NCBI RefSeq assembly: GCF_006151805.1
Contig: NZ_VDDA01000021.1
Span: forward strand, 1-64,000
Reading direction: 5' to 3'
Origin: Methylobacterium terricola
Lineage (GTDB): Bacteria; Pseudomonadota; Alphaproteobacteria; Rhizobiales; Beijerinckiaceae
DNA length: 64,000 bases
A program made the translations under genes and the position numbers. Each line of letters starts with the position of its first letter. Position 1 is the stretch's first letter. The notes under the pieces are model-generated. The model worked only from the letters and a program-made list of their open reading frames with translations, was not told where the DNA came from and ran no database searches. Shown here one piece after another: positions 53,115 through 61,918 of this stretch.

Positions 53115-54395
53115 GTGAGTGCTACTCTGACCATTGATAATTCCCCCTTATCGATGGTGGTAGACGAGGAGCCAGAAATCGGCTTGAATGCGCCCTCGCC
53201 GCTCCTCTCACTTCCGGCCGCGATGCCCGATACCGCCCCTGCCCTGCTCCCGGATCCGACCCTCGCCCGAGAGCGCGACCTCGATGCCCTCGCCGGTCTC
53301 CTGCCGTTCGATGCCCGCGAGCGCCTGGCCGTCCTCCTCACCGACGAGGACGCCGCCACCCTCAAACACCTCGCCCGCTCCGGCATGGGCGCCAATACCC
53401 TGCGGGCGCTCGCCTCCGACCTTGGCTACCTCGAGGCCTGGTGCCTCGCCGCGACCGGTCATCCCCTGCCTTGGCCTGCGACCGAGGCCCTGGCGCTGAA
53501 GTTCGTCGCCCATCACCTCTGGGATCCAGCCGAGCGCGAGAGCGATCCCCGCCACGGCATGCCCAGCGCCGTTGAGGATGAACTGCGCACCCGCAGCCTG
53601 CTCCGGGTCGCCGGTCCGCACGCGGTCTCGACCGTGCGCCGGCGCCTCGCCCACTGGTCGACCCTGCACCGCTTCCGCGGCGCGGACGGACCGTTCAAGG
53701 CACCACGCCTACGGACCGCCCTGTCGTTGGCCGTGCGGGCGAACCGGCGGCCTCGCGCTCGAAAGAGCGCCCGAGCGGTCACCGCCGTGGTGATCGAGAA
53801 GCTGCTCGCCACCTGCCTGTACGAGCATCGCCTGGTCGACGTGCGCGACCGGGCGCTGCTGCTAGTCGCCTTCGCCTCGGGAGGGCGACGCCGGGCCGAG
53901 GTCGCGTCTTTGCGGGTCGAAGACCTGGTGCGCGAGGCGGCCGTGCCGCGCAATCCGGCCGACCCGGACGGTCCGATGGTCGCGAAGCTCACGATCCGGC
54001 TCGGGCGCACCAAGACCACGACGGCAGAGGACGACGCCCGGGTGGTGGTGATCGGGCGGGCCGCCACGGCTCTGATCGACTGGCTGGCGCTGTCGCGGAT
54101 CGAGAGCGGGGCGGTGTTCCGGCGCATCGACCGCTGGGGCCGGCTGGGCGCGATGGCGCTCGATCCGCAAAGCGTGAACGCGATCTTGAAGGCGCGCTGC
54201 GCTCGAGCCGGGCTCGACCCCGCCCTGTTTTCGGCCCACGGCTTGCGATCGGGGTTCATGACCGAGGCCGGGAAGCAGGGCGTGCCGCTGCCTGAGGCGA
54301 TGCAACTGTCGCAGCACCGCTCGGTTCAGCAGGCTGCACGCTACTACAACGAGGCCGAAATCGATCAGGGAAAGGCCGTCCGGCTTATTGGATGA
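53115..54395 (+). CDS. Tyrosine recombinase/integrase
   Basis: 426 residues from the GTG at 53115. An N-terminal SAM-like domain (NTLRALASDLGYLEAWCLAA) precedes a catalytic domain with box I Arg in FASGGRRRAEVASLRVEDLV, the Lys loop LGRTKTTTAEDD, AHGLRSGFMTEAGKQGVPLP (HxxR), QLSQHRSVQQAARYYNE (second His and Tyr). All catalytic residues are visible. It should integrate or excise an element. Its neighbour set (DUF1612 behind, a four-gene putative defence cluster in front) suggests it mobilises the island. Confidence 0.92.
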   Translation: MSATLTIDNSPLSMVVDEEPEIGLNAPSPLLSLPAAMPDTAPALLPDPTLARERDLDALAGLLPFDARERLAVLLTDEDAATLKHLARSGMGANTLRALASDLGYLEAWCLAATGHPLPWPATEALALKFVAHHLWDPAERESDPRHGMPSAVEDELRTRSLLRVAGPHAVSTVRRRLAHWSTLHRFRGADGPFKAPRLRTALSLAVRANRRPRARKSARAVTAVVIEKLLATCLYEHRLVDVRDRALLLVAFASGGRRRAEVASLRVEDLVREAAVPRNPADPDGPMVAKLTIRLGRTKTTTAEDDARVVVIGRAATALIDWLALSRIESGAVFRRIDRWGRLGAMALDPQSVNAILKARCARAGLDPALFSAHGLRSGFMTEAGKQGVPLPEAMQLSQHRSVQQAARYYNEAEIDQGKAVRLIG

Positions 54396-54729
54396 GGCGA
54401 GGACCAGCACGGGTCAGGTGAAAAACGGCTGGAGAGTTGCACGGCGGATCGATGCTATCCGGATCGGCAGACGCATGATTACCGCTGGCCTATCTCAGGT
54501 TCGCGGATCGCCCTAAGCTGTCACGGTATCGACGCGTTCAGGATCGAGCCTCGCGATCCGACAACCACGCTCCCACACTGCGGCGCTCACTTGAACCATT
54601 AGGTGCGACGTCGCCAATGGCTGTGGATTAGCCCGACCGTGTTTCACAGAAGCCATGCCTGCTTGTTGCGCTAGCACGGCTACCATCGTACAGATGGGCC
54701 AGATTTCTCGTTGCTAGCAACAGGCATTT
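54396..54729. other. Intergenic region before the four-gene cluster
   Basis: 334 bp. It should hold the promoter of the cluster. No tRNA end or direct repeat (att) was recognised. No gene. Confidence 0.4.
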
Positions 54730-55200
54730 GTGGGCATCAGGACGATCCATTACACGCAGGAGCAGGCTAGAGAAGCTGTCGGTGTCTCGGCCGAGAAGCT
54801 GCGTCACTGGCGGAAGTCGGTTCCATATCTCCGACACAAGACCGGCAAATCGGCGCGGTTTACCTTCTCCGATCTGCTCGGCCTCGCCGTCACCCTCGAG
54901 ATCGTTGGCCGGCTTGGCGTGGGAGTGGGGGCGGTTGGAGCAGGCGTCAGCGAGCTCTTCGAATTGCTAGGTCGGGCCGAGCTCTCGCGACTCGGCCAGA
55001 CTGTCGCGGTTGTGACCTCCGACGAGGCTCGACTGTGCGCGGCGGGAGAGGTTCCATGGTCACAGCCGGGCGACGCAGTCCTTGCGGTGCCGTGCTGGCC
55101 GTTGATCGAGCGGTTAAGCGGCCTGCTGCTGCCGATCCCGCCTGAGCCGCAGTCGGCGCATCCGTTCCCGCCCCAAGCCTTGCGGGTGAACGCCCGATGA
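54730..55200 (+). CDS. HTH (MerR-like) protein, first gene of the putative defence cluster
   Basis: 156 residues from a GTG at 54730. The N-terminus, YTQEQAREAVGVSAEKLRHW, then RKSVPYL and FTFSDLLGLAVTLEIV, is a MerR-like helix-turn-helix with its second helix; no coiled-coil dimerisation helix is obvious beyond a Gly/Val-rich stretch. The remainder has hydrophobic helices (SELFELLGRAELSRLG). Its stop overlaps the methyltransferase start (ATGA). It probably controls the cluster or guides the methyltransferase. Confidence 0.75.
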   Translation: MGIRTIHYTQEQAREAVGVSAEKLRHWRKSVPYLRHKTGKSARFTFSDLLGLAVTLEIVGRLGVGVGAVGAGVSELFELLGRAELSRLGQTVAVVTSDEARLCAAGEVPWSQPGDAVLAVPCWPLIERLSGLLLPIPPEPQSAHPFPPQALRVNAR

Positions 55201-58200
55201 GCCCGAGCCCGCTCAACCGCGTTCTTGAAGCGACCGGCTACCTCCAGAACGGCGTGCCAGCTCACGGCGTCCGGTTGGGCTCCGACGCGCGCCGAGATCG
55301 GCGGGGCCGGTCATTCGTCCCCGACGCGCTGTGGCAGGGCACTTCGTCGCTAACCGTCTACTTCAAGTATGGCGGCGCGCAGGTTGACGAGGCCGAGATC
55401 GAAGATTGGCGCCGGCAAATCTGGAACGAAGGCTTTGCGCCCCTGCTATGGGTCGTCTCGCCGCAGCGGGTCGAGCTCTACAACGGCTTCGGACGTCCGG
55501 TCTCACGTGACGAGGCGAGCCGGCACCGGCTACGGACCTTCACGACGATCGAGCGTGAGCTTCAAGAGCTCGATGAACTGGCGGGTCGGCTCGCGATGGA
55601 GACCGGGCAGTTCTGGCTCCGGCCCGGTACGGTCAATCGCAAGACGAGCGTCGATGAGCAGCTACTCTCCGACTTGGCGGCACTTGAGCGCGATCTGATC
55701 CGTGCCGGCCTCAATCGCGCTACCGCTCAAGGCCTGATCGGCCGGTCGATCTTCTCGCAGTACCTCATTGATCGGAAGATCGTAGGGCCCGCGCGCCTCG
55801 CCGCTGAATGCGGCGCCGGGACCCTGTCAGCAGCCCTGCGCGATCCGGTCGCGACGGAGCGCCTCTTTGCCTTCCTCGCCGGGACCTTTAACGGCGACAT
55901 GTTCCCGCAGAGCGCGGCGACCGAGAACCTGTCCGAACGGCACCTGTCGCGTGTCGCCGATTTCCTAGAAGCGGTCGATCCAGAGACCGGCCAGCTCACC
56001 TTCTTTCCCTACCAGTTCGATGTTATCCCGGTTGAGCTGATCAGCTCTATCTACGAGCAGTTCGCGCACTCGAAGGCGGGTGCGGCGGCGGACGGCGCGC
56101 TTGCGGCTGATGAGATCGCGCCGCCACTCGAAGTAGAGGATGCGCCTGACGAGCAAGCGGATGCCGCCAGTGACGCTGTCACGGCCGCCCAAGCCAGGCG
56201 ACGGGGCGTTCACTACACGCGCTTGCCGGTCGTGTCGCTCATCCTCGATGAGGTAATGAACGACATCACGGGCAAGGAAACCATCATTGACCTGACGTGC
56301 GGCTCAGGCGTTTTCCTCGTCGAGGCACTTCGGCGGCTCGTGGCGCGCAAGGGCGGCGAGATACCCACACGCGAGCTGATCCGATCAACCCTCTACAATC
56401 AGGTCTATGGGGTCGACATCAGCGACGCCGCGATCCGGGTAGCGGCGTTCAGCCTCTACCTCGCAGCATTGGAGCTCGATCCTGACCCGCAGCCGCCGGA
56501 AGCGCTGAGGTTCAAGCACCTCATCGGCCGTACCCTGTTGGTCGGCGACGCACGAGACATCGAGAGCAAGCCGGAGGGCTCGTCGCTGCTCGATGAGACG
56601 GGAGAGCGGCGACGCTTCGACATCATCGTCGGCAATCCACCCTGGACCTTCCGGGGTAAGAAGGGGACGGAGGATCGTCGAACCCGTTCGCGCCCAGGCG
56701 CGCCCCGCCAGCCGCGCGGCGAAGGCCTCGACTTCGTGCTTCGCGCCGCCGAGTTCGGGCATGAGCAATCCCGCTATGGCATCGTGCTAAGCGCGATGCC
56801 GTTCTTCGCCGGCAGCAAGACAGGCGCCGCCGCGGCGCGGCACGTGGTCCAGCGGCTCGCGCCCGCCACGCTCGTCAACCTGGCCGCGCACACAAAGTGG
56901 CTCTTCCCGACGGCTAAAATGCCCGCCGTTGTCCTCCTTGCACGTCACCGTCCGCAAGATCCAGACCAGTTCACCGTGGTGAACGTTCCTTGGTCACCCT
57001 CGGCCGAGCGGTCCTATACCTTCGAGATCGCGCCTGGGGACGTGACTGTTGTACCGCTCGCGAGCTGGGAACGAGACCCAGAACGGCTAAAAACAGCCGC
57101 CTTCGGACGCGGCCGCGACATGCTATTGCTCGACGAGCTCAGGACGCGCTTTTCGGATCTGGATGCTTGGCTCGCCTCGGTCGGCTCCGTCTGGCGCGAT
57201 GGGCTTATCCTCGGAAAGCCGCACCAGCGCACGCGAGACGCCACACACCTGCAAGGCCTGGAGGTTCTTAGCACGAAAGACCTCGCGCCGTTCCTCGTAC
57301 CTACCGGCCTTCCCACTTTCGAGCACCCGACAGCGCAATGGCCACGCGCGCGGGAAACGTATCGAGGCCCGATCCTGCTCATCAAGGAGTTTCTAAGAGC
57401 GGGACCGCGTCCGGTGGCGGCCGTCGTTGATCGCGACCTCGTCTATATGGACGCCTATTTCGGGGCTTCCGTAGACAAGGCACACCGCGAAAGCGCGCAT
57501 CTCATCGCCGCGGTGCTCAGCTCGGCCCTGGCGTCGTGGTTCTTCTTCATGACCGCCGCTGAGTTCGGCATTTGGAAGCGCCGCCTGCTGACCAACGATG
57601 TCGGGCTCCTGCCGCTGCCCGACCCGGGCGGAGCAAGCCAGACGGAAGCCGGACAACGGCTTCTGTCGCTGGAAGGAAACTTCCGCGCCAATGGTGTCGA
57701 TCCACAGCGCTGGGACGCGCTCGATGAAGCCGTCTTTGACCTTTACGGCCTCGACCCGACCGACCGCATCGTCGTCCGCGACGGCCTAACGCGCGCGGGC
57801 TGGCAATGGGCGGGAGGTCGCGAACTTGCGGCCGGGCCTGCGGAAGTCGAACGCGACCTGACGCCTTACGCCGACGCCTTCCTAAGCGGGACTGGAGCTT
57901 GGCTGCAGGCAATGCCTGATCAACGCATGCGGGCCGAAATCATGAACCTGGCGAATGGCGCGCCGCTCCGCGTCATCCGGTTTGTTCTCGAGGAGGGCAG
58001 TAGTCCTTCGACCGTGGAGGTTTTGCCGGTCGAAGGTGAGCTCTCGGCCTTGCTCGACCGCATCGGTCAGCGCCTCCACGTCCGCCTCGGCTCGGCCCTG
58101 ATCGGCGAACGCGAGTTGCGGGTGCACGGGGCCGACGAGGTAGTGATCATCAAGCCGGCCTCTCGGCGCTTCTGGATGCCGGCTACGGCGCTCGAAGACG

Positions 58201-58244
58201 CCGACGCAGTTATCGCGGAGAGTTTTGCTGGGGACGTTGCGTGA
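55197..58244 (+). CDS. Large N6-adenine DNA methyltransferase (Eco57I/type IIG-like), second gene of the cluster
   Basis: 1015 residues. N-terminal 110 residues: VPDALWQGTSSLTVYFKYGG and FAPLLWVVSPQRVELYNGFG, a fold seen in front of type IIG enzymes; the PD-(D/E)xK spacing is present but the acidic residue before the Lys is replaced by Tyr-Phe (YFK), so a nuclease activity here is doubtful. Residues around 360 hold motif I, IIDLTCGSGVFLVEALRRL, and residues near 480 hold motif IV, IIVGNPPWTFRG, of adenine N6-methyltransferases. The last third (from YGLDPTDRIVVRDGLTRA) would be target recognition/accessory. Overlaps both neighbours by 4 bp. Confidence 0.88.
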   Translation: MSPSPLNRVLEATGYLQNGVPAHGVRLGSDARRDRRGRSFVPDALWQGTSSLTVYFKYGGAQVDEAEIEDWRRQIWNEGFAPLLWVVSPQRVELYNGFGRPVSRDEASRHRLRTFTTIERELQELDELAGRLAMETGQFWLRPGTVNRKTSVDEQLLSDLAALERDLIRAGLNRATAQGLIGRSIFSQYLIDRKIVGPARLAAECGAGTLSAALRDPVATERLFAFLAGTFNGDMFPQSAATENLSERHLSRVADFLEAVDPETGQLTFFPYQFDVIPVELISSIYEQFAHSKAGAAADGALAADEIAPPLEVEDAPDEQADAASDAVTAAQARRRGVHYTRLPVVSLILDEVMNDITGKETIIDLTCGSGVFLVEALRRLVARKGGEIPTRELIRSTLYNQVYGVDISDAAIRVAAFSLYLAALELDPDPQPPEALRFKHLIGRTLLVGDARDIESKPEGSSLLDETGERRRFDIIVGNPPWTFRGKKGTEDRRTRSRPGAPRQPRGEGLDFVLRAAEFGHEQSRYGIVLSAMPFFAGSKTGAAAARHVVQRLAPATLVNLAAHTKWLFPTAKMPAVVLLARHRPQDPDQFTVVNVPWSPSAERSYTFEIAPGDVTVVPLASWERDPERLKTAAFGRGRDMLLLDELRTRFSDLDAWLASVGSVWRDGLILGKPHQRTRDATHLQGLEVLSTKDLAPFLVPTGLPTFEHPTAQWPRARETYRGPILLIKEFLRAGPRPVAAVVDRDLVYMDAYFGASVDKAHRESAHLIAAVLSSALASWFFFMTAAEFGIWKRRLLTNDVGLLPLPDPGGASQTEAGQRLLSLEGNFRANGVDPQRWDALDEAVFDLYGLDPTDRIVVRDGLTRAGWQWAGGRELAAGPAEVERDLTPYADAFLSGTGAWLQAMPDQRMRAEIMNLANGAPLRVIRFVLEEGSSPSTVEVLPVEGELSALLDRIGQRLHVRLGSALIGERELRVHGADEVVIIKPASRRFWMPATALEDADAVIAESFAGDVA

Positions 58245-58900
58245 GGATCCCACTCGGTCAGTCGGCGGCGGTCGGCCGCACCTTCATCAAGCTCAGCCCC
58301 GCCATCACCATCGCGATCCTCCGCACCGTTGAAGCCGGCTGGGTCATCGCCGCCGCGAACGCGGCCGTGCACGTAGGGGCGGACGAGGTCGCGATGACCG
58401 AGACCCTGCGCGACGCCATGCGCGAAGCGCTTACTCGGCAACACTTTCCCTGGCGCAAGACGATGATTATCGCGCCAGGATCGGAGTCGCGGTCACGTCC
58501 AGGTATGGTAGCCCCAGACGGCCGCACCGATATCCCGGTCTACTTGACCCGCGTGTTTGCGCGCTCGGGCGAGCACGATCCTCACGCGGTCATCGAGTGC
58601 AAGCGCGTCGCCGAAGGAGATGCCAGCCTCGCCCGCGAGTATGTGGTCGAGGGCATCGATCGCTTCCGGAACGGCAAGTATTCGGAGAACCATGCGCGCG
58701 GCTTCATGGTCGGTTATGTTCTCAAGGGGCCGCCTGACGCCGTGGTCGAGGGGATCAACCGATATCTGATCGGACGCAGCCGGACCGCCGAGCTGCTCGC
58801 CGCACCTGGCGACCTCGACATAGTTGGTTGGGCGAGCGAGCACGTCAGGACGTCGCCCCGAGCGCCGATCTTACTCCACCACGCTATGCTGGCCGTCTGA
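58241..58900 (+). CDS. PD-(D/E)XK nuclease-like protein, third gene of the cluster
   Basis: 219 residues from the GTG at 58241 (GTGA overlap with the methyltransferase stop). After helical residues 1-70, the core GRTDIPVYLTRV contains Asp97 and HAVIECKRVAEGD contains Glu119-x-Lys121; the spacing D-x21-E-x-K is that of PD-(D/E)xK nucleases. It is followed by REYVVEGIDRFRNGKYSENH and a beta strand GFMVGYVLKG. It would be the cutting subunit if active. No recognised family name. Confidence 0.65.
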   Translation: MRIPLGQSAAVGRTFIKLSPAITIAILRTVEAGWVIAAANAAVHVGADEVAMTETLRDAMREALTRQHFPWRKTMIIAPGSESRSRPGMVAPDGRTDIPVYLTRVFARSGEHDPHAVIECKRVAEGDASLAREYVVEGIDRFRNGKYSENHARGFMVGYVLKGPPDAVVEGINRYLIGRSRTAELLAAPGDLDIVGWASEHVRTSPRAPILLHHAMLAV

Positions 58901-59727
58901 AGTGGGCCACCTGTGCGCTGACACCCTTCACCCGGCCGACCGTCATCGCCGCTGTCGAGCTGCTGGAACGACACAGCCAAGCGAGCTTCGATCAGCTTGT
59001 CCTTAGGCTTGAACTCGAAGACGCGATCCCGGTCGGCACCGCGCTGAGCGTCGCGAAGAAATGCGGCCTTCTCGGGCGGGCGGCGCTCCAGCGCCCGACC
59101 CACGTCATCCAGACGGTGGACGGAAGTGCGACCCTGGCGGAGGCGATCGTGCGCGAGGCGGTCCGCATGCTGAGGCCTGATGCGACCCAAACGAGCGACG
59201 TCACGCTCCTCCGCGGCCTGGCGCGTGACGGCTACACCGTCACCTGGGACGATCGCCAACGGCAGGCCACGCTCCGGGCCACCCTCCCGGGCGAGATCCT
59301 GCTTCCGGAAAGCGACGACGAGGTCCGTCAGCTCCTGACCCACTTCCAGTTCGCGACGCCCCTCGGTCACCTTGGGCAGGCGATCGAGGCCCACACGCGT
59401 GGCGACTGGGCCGCCGCCAATGGACAGCTTCGCACTTTCCTGGAAAGCCTATTCGACGATATCGCCCGCGCGATCCGTCCCACAGAAGCGGCGCAGCGAT
59501 TGACCTCGGAGAACCGGCGCGCCCTGCTAGCCGATATCGGATTTCTTGCGAGCAACCGCAACGAGTGGACGCCGGACGGCAAGAACTACATTAACGGCCT
59601 GTTTAAGATGCTGCACACCGAAGGTTCACACCCTGGCCTGTCGGATGAAGATCATTGTACGTTCCGACTTCACCTCGTCTTGGTAACGGCAAGAACGTTT
59701 TTGCGCCGGCTTTACTATCAGAAATGA
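58828..59727 (+). CDS. Helical protein with Abi-like C-terminus, fourth gene of the cluster
   Basis: Up to 299 residues; a TTG at 58828 overlaps the previous gene by 73 bp, while a CTG at 58897 would give a 4-bp overlap in the style of the others, so the start is uncertain. Residues 1-180 are mixed. The C-terminal 120 residues (TRGDWAAANGQLRTFLESLF, DDIARAI, then KNYINGLFKMLHTEGSHPGL and RLHLVLVTARTFLRRL) are helical and recall abortive-infection C-terminal (Abi_C/HEPN-like) domains, from memory only. It would be the effector or a structural part of the system. Confidence 0.65.
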   Translation: MGERARQDVAPSADLTPPRYAGRLKWATCALTPFTRPTVIAAVELLERHSQASFDQLVLRLELEDAIPVGTALSVAKKCGLLGRAALQRPTHVIQTVDGSATLAEAIVREAVRMLRPDATQTSDVTLLRGLARDGYTVTWDDRQRQATLRATLPGEILLPESDDEVRQLLTHFQFATPLGHLGQAIEAHTRGDWAAANGQLRTFLESLFDDIARAIRPTEAAQRLTSENRRALLADIGFLASNRNEWTPDGKNYINGLFKMLHTEGSHPGLSDEDHCTFRLHLVLVTARTFLRRLYYQK

Positions 59728-60025
59728 GGAACACTCGCCCTGCTGACAGCGCGACACACACGAGCGGCAGCGCTGTCGGCCGCTGAAAATTTACTAAGAC
59801 ATTGATTTATCTGTATTTTTGTGCGATAGTGCTTTTGTTGATTGGTTGACCGGCGCGCCGCGCTGGCGCTGATCAATGTGAGCCACGGAGCCTTTTGATG
59901 CACCAGCGACCACCCTCCCTCGCCCGGCGTCGATCGCCGCCGCTGCCCCGCCAGCGCGCTTTCCACTTCAGACTCTCCACTAAGGCCCCCGCTCCGGGGG
60001 CCTTCTTCGTTTCAGGGGCCTGCTG
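59728..60025. other. Intergenic region with a leader ORF and terminator hairpin
   Basis: About 300 bp. The first 170 bases are AT-rich at 59785-59840. The leader ORF and hairpin are listed separately. Confidence 0.5.
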
Positions 60026-60026
60026 A
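59898..60026 (+). CDS. Leader ORF (42 residues) overlapping the next gene start
   Basis: Begins at the ATG at 59898 with CACGGAG seven bases upstream and ends in TGA at 60024-60026, which overlaps the ATG of the next gene (TGATG). The peptide is basic at first (MHQRPPSLARRRSPPLPRQ), then RAFHFRLSTKAPAPGAFFVS and GAC. It reads across the hairpin at 59982-60012. The arrangement suggests translation-dependent readthrough or coupling. It could also be a chance frame. Confidence 0.4.
   Translation: MHQRPPSLARRRSPPLPRQRAFHFRLSTKAPAPGAFFVSGAC
59982..60012 (+). terminator. Terminator hairpin inside the leader ORF
   Basis: GGCCCCCG, loop CTC, CGGGGGCC form a perfect 8-bp stem, preceded by AA and followed by TTCTTCGTTT. 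It ends about 15 bp before the ATG of the next gene. It may terminate the upstream cluster and act as an attenuator of the next gene. Confidence 0.7.
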
Positions 60027-60676
60027 TGAGCGCCAAACCTGCTCCCAAGCTCGTCGCCGAAGTGCCGCTGCGACCGATGACGCCCGCCCTCGTCCTGTTC
60101 GGCCGCGATGATGCCGGCCGACCTCGGGCCGCCTGGTTCGATGCCAGCGAGACCAAGCTTGCAGCGCAGGCGGCCGAGGTGATGAACCTCCGCATGTTGC
60201 CGCTCGCCGACGACGAGCAGCGCGTGTTCGCCGATCAGTTCGCCCATGGCCGGGTGTTCAGCAGCGGCCGCGCCTTCGTGCCCTACGTTCGGCGCGAGCT
60301 CTTCCCCCGTCTCCTCGAGCTCGCCGGCGTTCGAGCAGACCCCGACGCCCCGAACCCGGTCACAGCGGCTAAGGTGGGGCTACCAGCGGCTGCGAACACA
60401 CAGACGAGTGGGACGGCGCCTCGTCCACCGGCCGCCCATCAGCCCCCCGCCTCGCCCAGTCCCTTCGTCGGGCACAAGCTGCCTCGCGACCGCGATGAGA
60501 TCGGGCTGGGCAGCGTCGTGCTCGCCCACGAGGGACCCGACGAGGGTTGGTGGGAAGCGGAGGTGATCGGGATCAACGGCACCGTCCACTCGCTCCGTTG
60601 GCGCGACTATCCCACCCAAGCCACCATCCTGCGCCGGGCCGACGAACTCGCCCTACTGCCGCCCGGCAAGGCGTAG
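60026..60676 (+). CDS. Conserved hypothetical protein
   Basis: 216 residues: N-terminal part (ALVLFGRDDAGRPRAAWFDA, then SETKLAAQAAEVMNLRMLPL), a Pro/Ala-rich linker (about residues 115-145), and a C-terminal part with GLGSVVLAHEGPDEGWWEAE, then VIGINGTVHSLRWRDYPTQA. The C-terminal half looks like a small SH3-like/chromo-type barrel. Function unknown. Start overlaps the stop of the leader ORF. Confidence 0.7.
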   Translation: MSAKPAPKLVAEVPLRPMTPALVLFGRDDAGRPRAAWFDASETKLAAQAAEVMNLRMLPLADDEQRVFADQFAHGRVFSSGRAFVPYVRRELFPRLLELAGVRADPDAPNPVTAAKVGLPAAANTQTSGTAPRPPAAHQPPASPSPFVGHKLPRDRDEIGLGSVVLAHEGPDEGWWEAEVIGINGTVHSLRWRDYPTQATILRRADELALLPPGKA

Positions 60677-60776
60677 CCAGCTCGTGCCCCGCACCTGAGC
60701 CACAGGCTGGCTCGGGTGCCCAGCGGCAGGCGCCTCCGCGCCGCCACTCACCCTCCTTCCGACAATCGAGGCTCTC

Positions 60777-61115
60777 ATGCTGACCACCGTCCTCGACGTG
60801 GATCGCACCCGCGCGCTCAACGACATCCTCCGCCGCTCCCTCTCGGGCGGTCTGCTGATGCTCACGGCTGGCGTCATCGCCCTCGGCCGCGAACGCCAGC
60901 AGATCATTCTCGACGCCATCGCCACCTATGACGCCTTCACGCCCGACAACGACCCGCGGGGGGAACACGATTTCGGTGCGCTCGAAGTCACGGGCGAGCG
61001 AGTGTTTTTCAAAATCGACTACTACGACCGCGCGCTGAAGGGGCACTCGCCGGATCCGGCCGACAGCAGCATCACGACGCGGATGCTGACGGTCATGCTG
61101 GCCGGGGAGTACTGA
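60777..61115 (+). CDS. DUF3768 family protein
   Basis: 112 residues: LNDILRRSLSGGLLMLTAGV, IALGRERQQIILDAIATYDA, FTPDNDPRGEHDFGALEVTG, and FFKIDYYDRALKGHSPDPAD. This pattern is typical of the DUF3768 family, often found on alphaproteobacterial plasmids. Function unknown. One base separates it from the next gene. Confidence 0.85.
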   Translation: MLTTVLDVDRTRALNDILRRSLSGGLLMLTAGVIALGRERQQIILDAIATYDAFTPDNDPRGEHDFGALEVTGERVFFKIDYYDRALKGHSPDPADSSITTRMLTVMLAGEY

Positions 61116-61116
61116 C

Positions 61117-61506
61117 GTGGCCGGACACAGATTGTTGGCCTCGGCCATTCCAACCCCCGGGCCATGGTTGATGCGCGGCACGGCCGGACCGGGCGCATCG
61201 CCCGCGCAAATCATGCTCGGGGTCGAGCCAGCAGCCGAGGACCGGCTAGGTGGCTGGCCCTACTTCATCCGGCGGGACGCGCCCGTCGAGCCCGGGGGCT
61301 GCCCGCTGCATATCGCGACTGGCATTCAGCGGCTGGCCGACGCACAGCTCATCGCGGCCGCTCCGGACCTCGCGGCGACGCTGCTGCGGCTGCTGATTGC
61401 CCCCGCGCTCGGTGCTCGTAACCTCGATGCCCGCACGCGCGACGCGATCGATGCAGCATGGCCGCTGCTGATCCGGGTCGCCCCGCAGCTGGAGATCGGG
61501 TCGTGA
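61117..61506 (+). CDS. Conserved hypothetical protein
   Basis: 129 residues from a GTG at 61117: IPTPGPWLMRGTAGPGASPA, GGWPYFIRRDAPVEPGGCPL, then IATGIQRLADAQLIAAAPDL. The last segment resembles the recurring ATG(I)Q..ADA.LIAAAPDLL motif of phage and plasmid proteins. Function unknown. Operon with DUF3768. Confidence 0.7.
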   Translation: MAGHRLLASAIPTPGPWLMRGTAGPGASPAQIMLGVEPAAEDRLGGWPYFIRRDAPVEPGGCPLHIATGIQRLADAQLIAAAPDLAATLLRLLIAPALGARNLDARTRDAIDAAWPLLIRVAPQLEIGS

Positions 61507-61520
61507 GACCGGGTTGAAGC

Positions 61521-61787
61521 TCATCCCGCCTTTGCGCGCCGACCGGCCCGCAAGGGCTGGGGCCGCTCCGCCCCGGGGTCGGGCTCAATGAGCAGGGTCG
61601 CGACCGGTACTGACAGTGCGCGCGCGATCGCCTCCAAGGTGGTGATCGTCACGTTTTCCGAACCGCGCTCGACCCGGCCGACATAGGCCCGGTCGATGCC
61701 GGCCGTGAGCGCCAGCCGCTCCTGCGACAGCCCCTGCTCGACCCGCAGGCGCCGCAAGTTCCAACCGATGATCGCCCGCGCGTCCAT
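61521..61787 (-). CDS. XRE-family helix-turn-helix regulator
   Basis: 88 residues from the ATG at 61787: MDARAIIGWNLRRLRVEQGL, SQERLALTAGIDRAYVGRVE, RGSENVTITTLEAIARAL, followed by a basic tail. Classical Cro/C1-type HTH; similar small proteins control restriction and plasmid genes. Convergent with the gene before and divergent from 61919. A longer frame to 61892 is not supported. Confidence 0.85.
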   Translation of the reverse strand: MDARAIIGWNLRRLRVEQGLSQERLALTAGIDRAYVGRVERGSENVTITTLEAIARALSVPVATLLIEPDPGAERPQPLRAGRRAKAG

Positions 61788-61918
61788 GGCAGCACAGGGC
61801 CACGGCAGCGGCTTGACAATCGACGGTCCGACAGTCTCAGATTTTCTGCTGCCTGCCGGCTGTCGGTCCCATCCCCCAGACCTTCTCCTCACAGAGGGCC
61901 GTCACCGACGGCATCGCC

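Noticed and set aside
54730..59727. Annotation of the cluster as BREX, DISARM or classical type I restriction
   Set aside because: There is no PglZ phosphatase, BrxC/BrxL ATPase, DrmA/B helicase or HsdR/HsdS-like gene; the methyltransferase is of type IIG-like size, but the cutting candidate is a separate gene.
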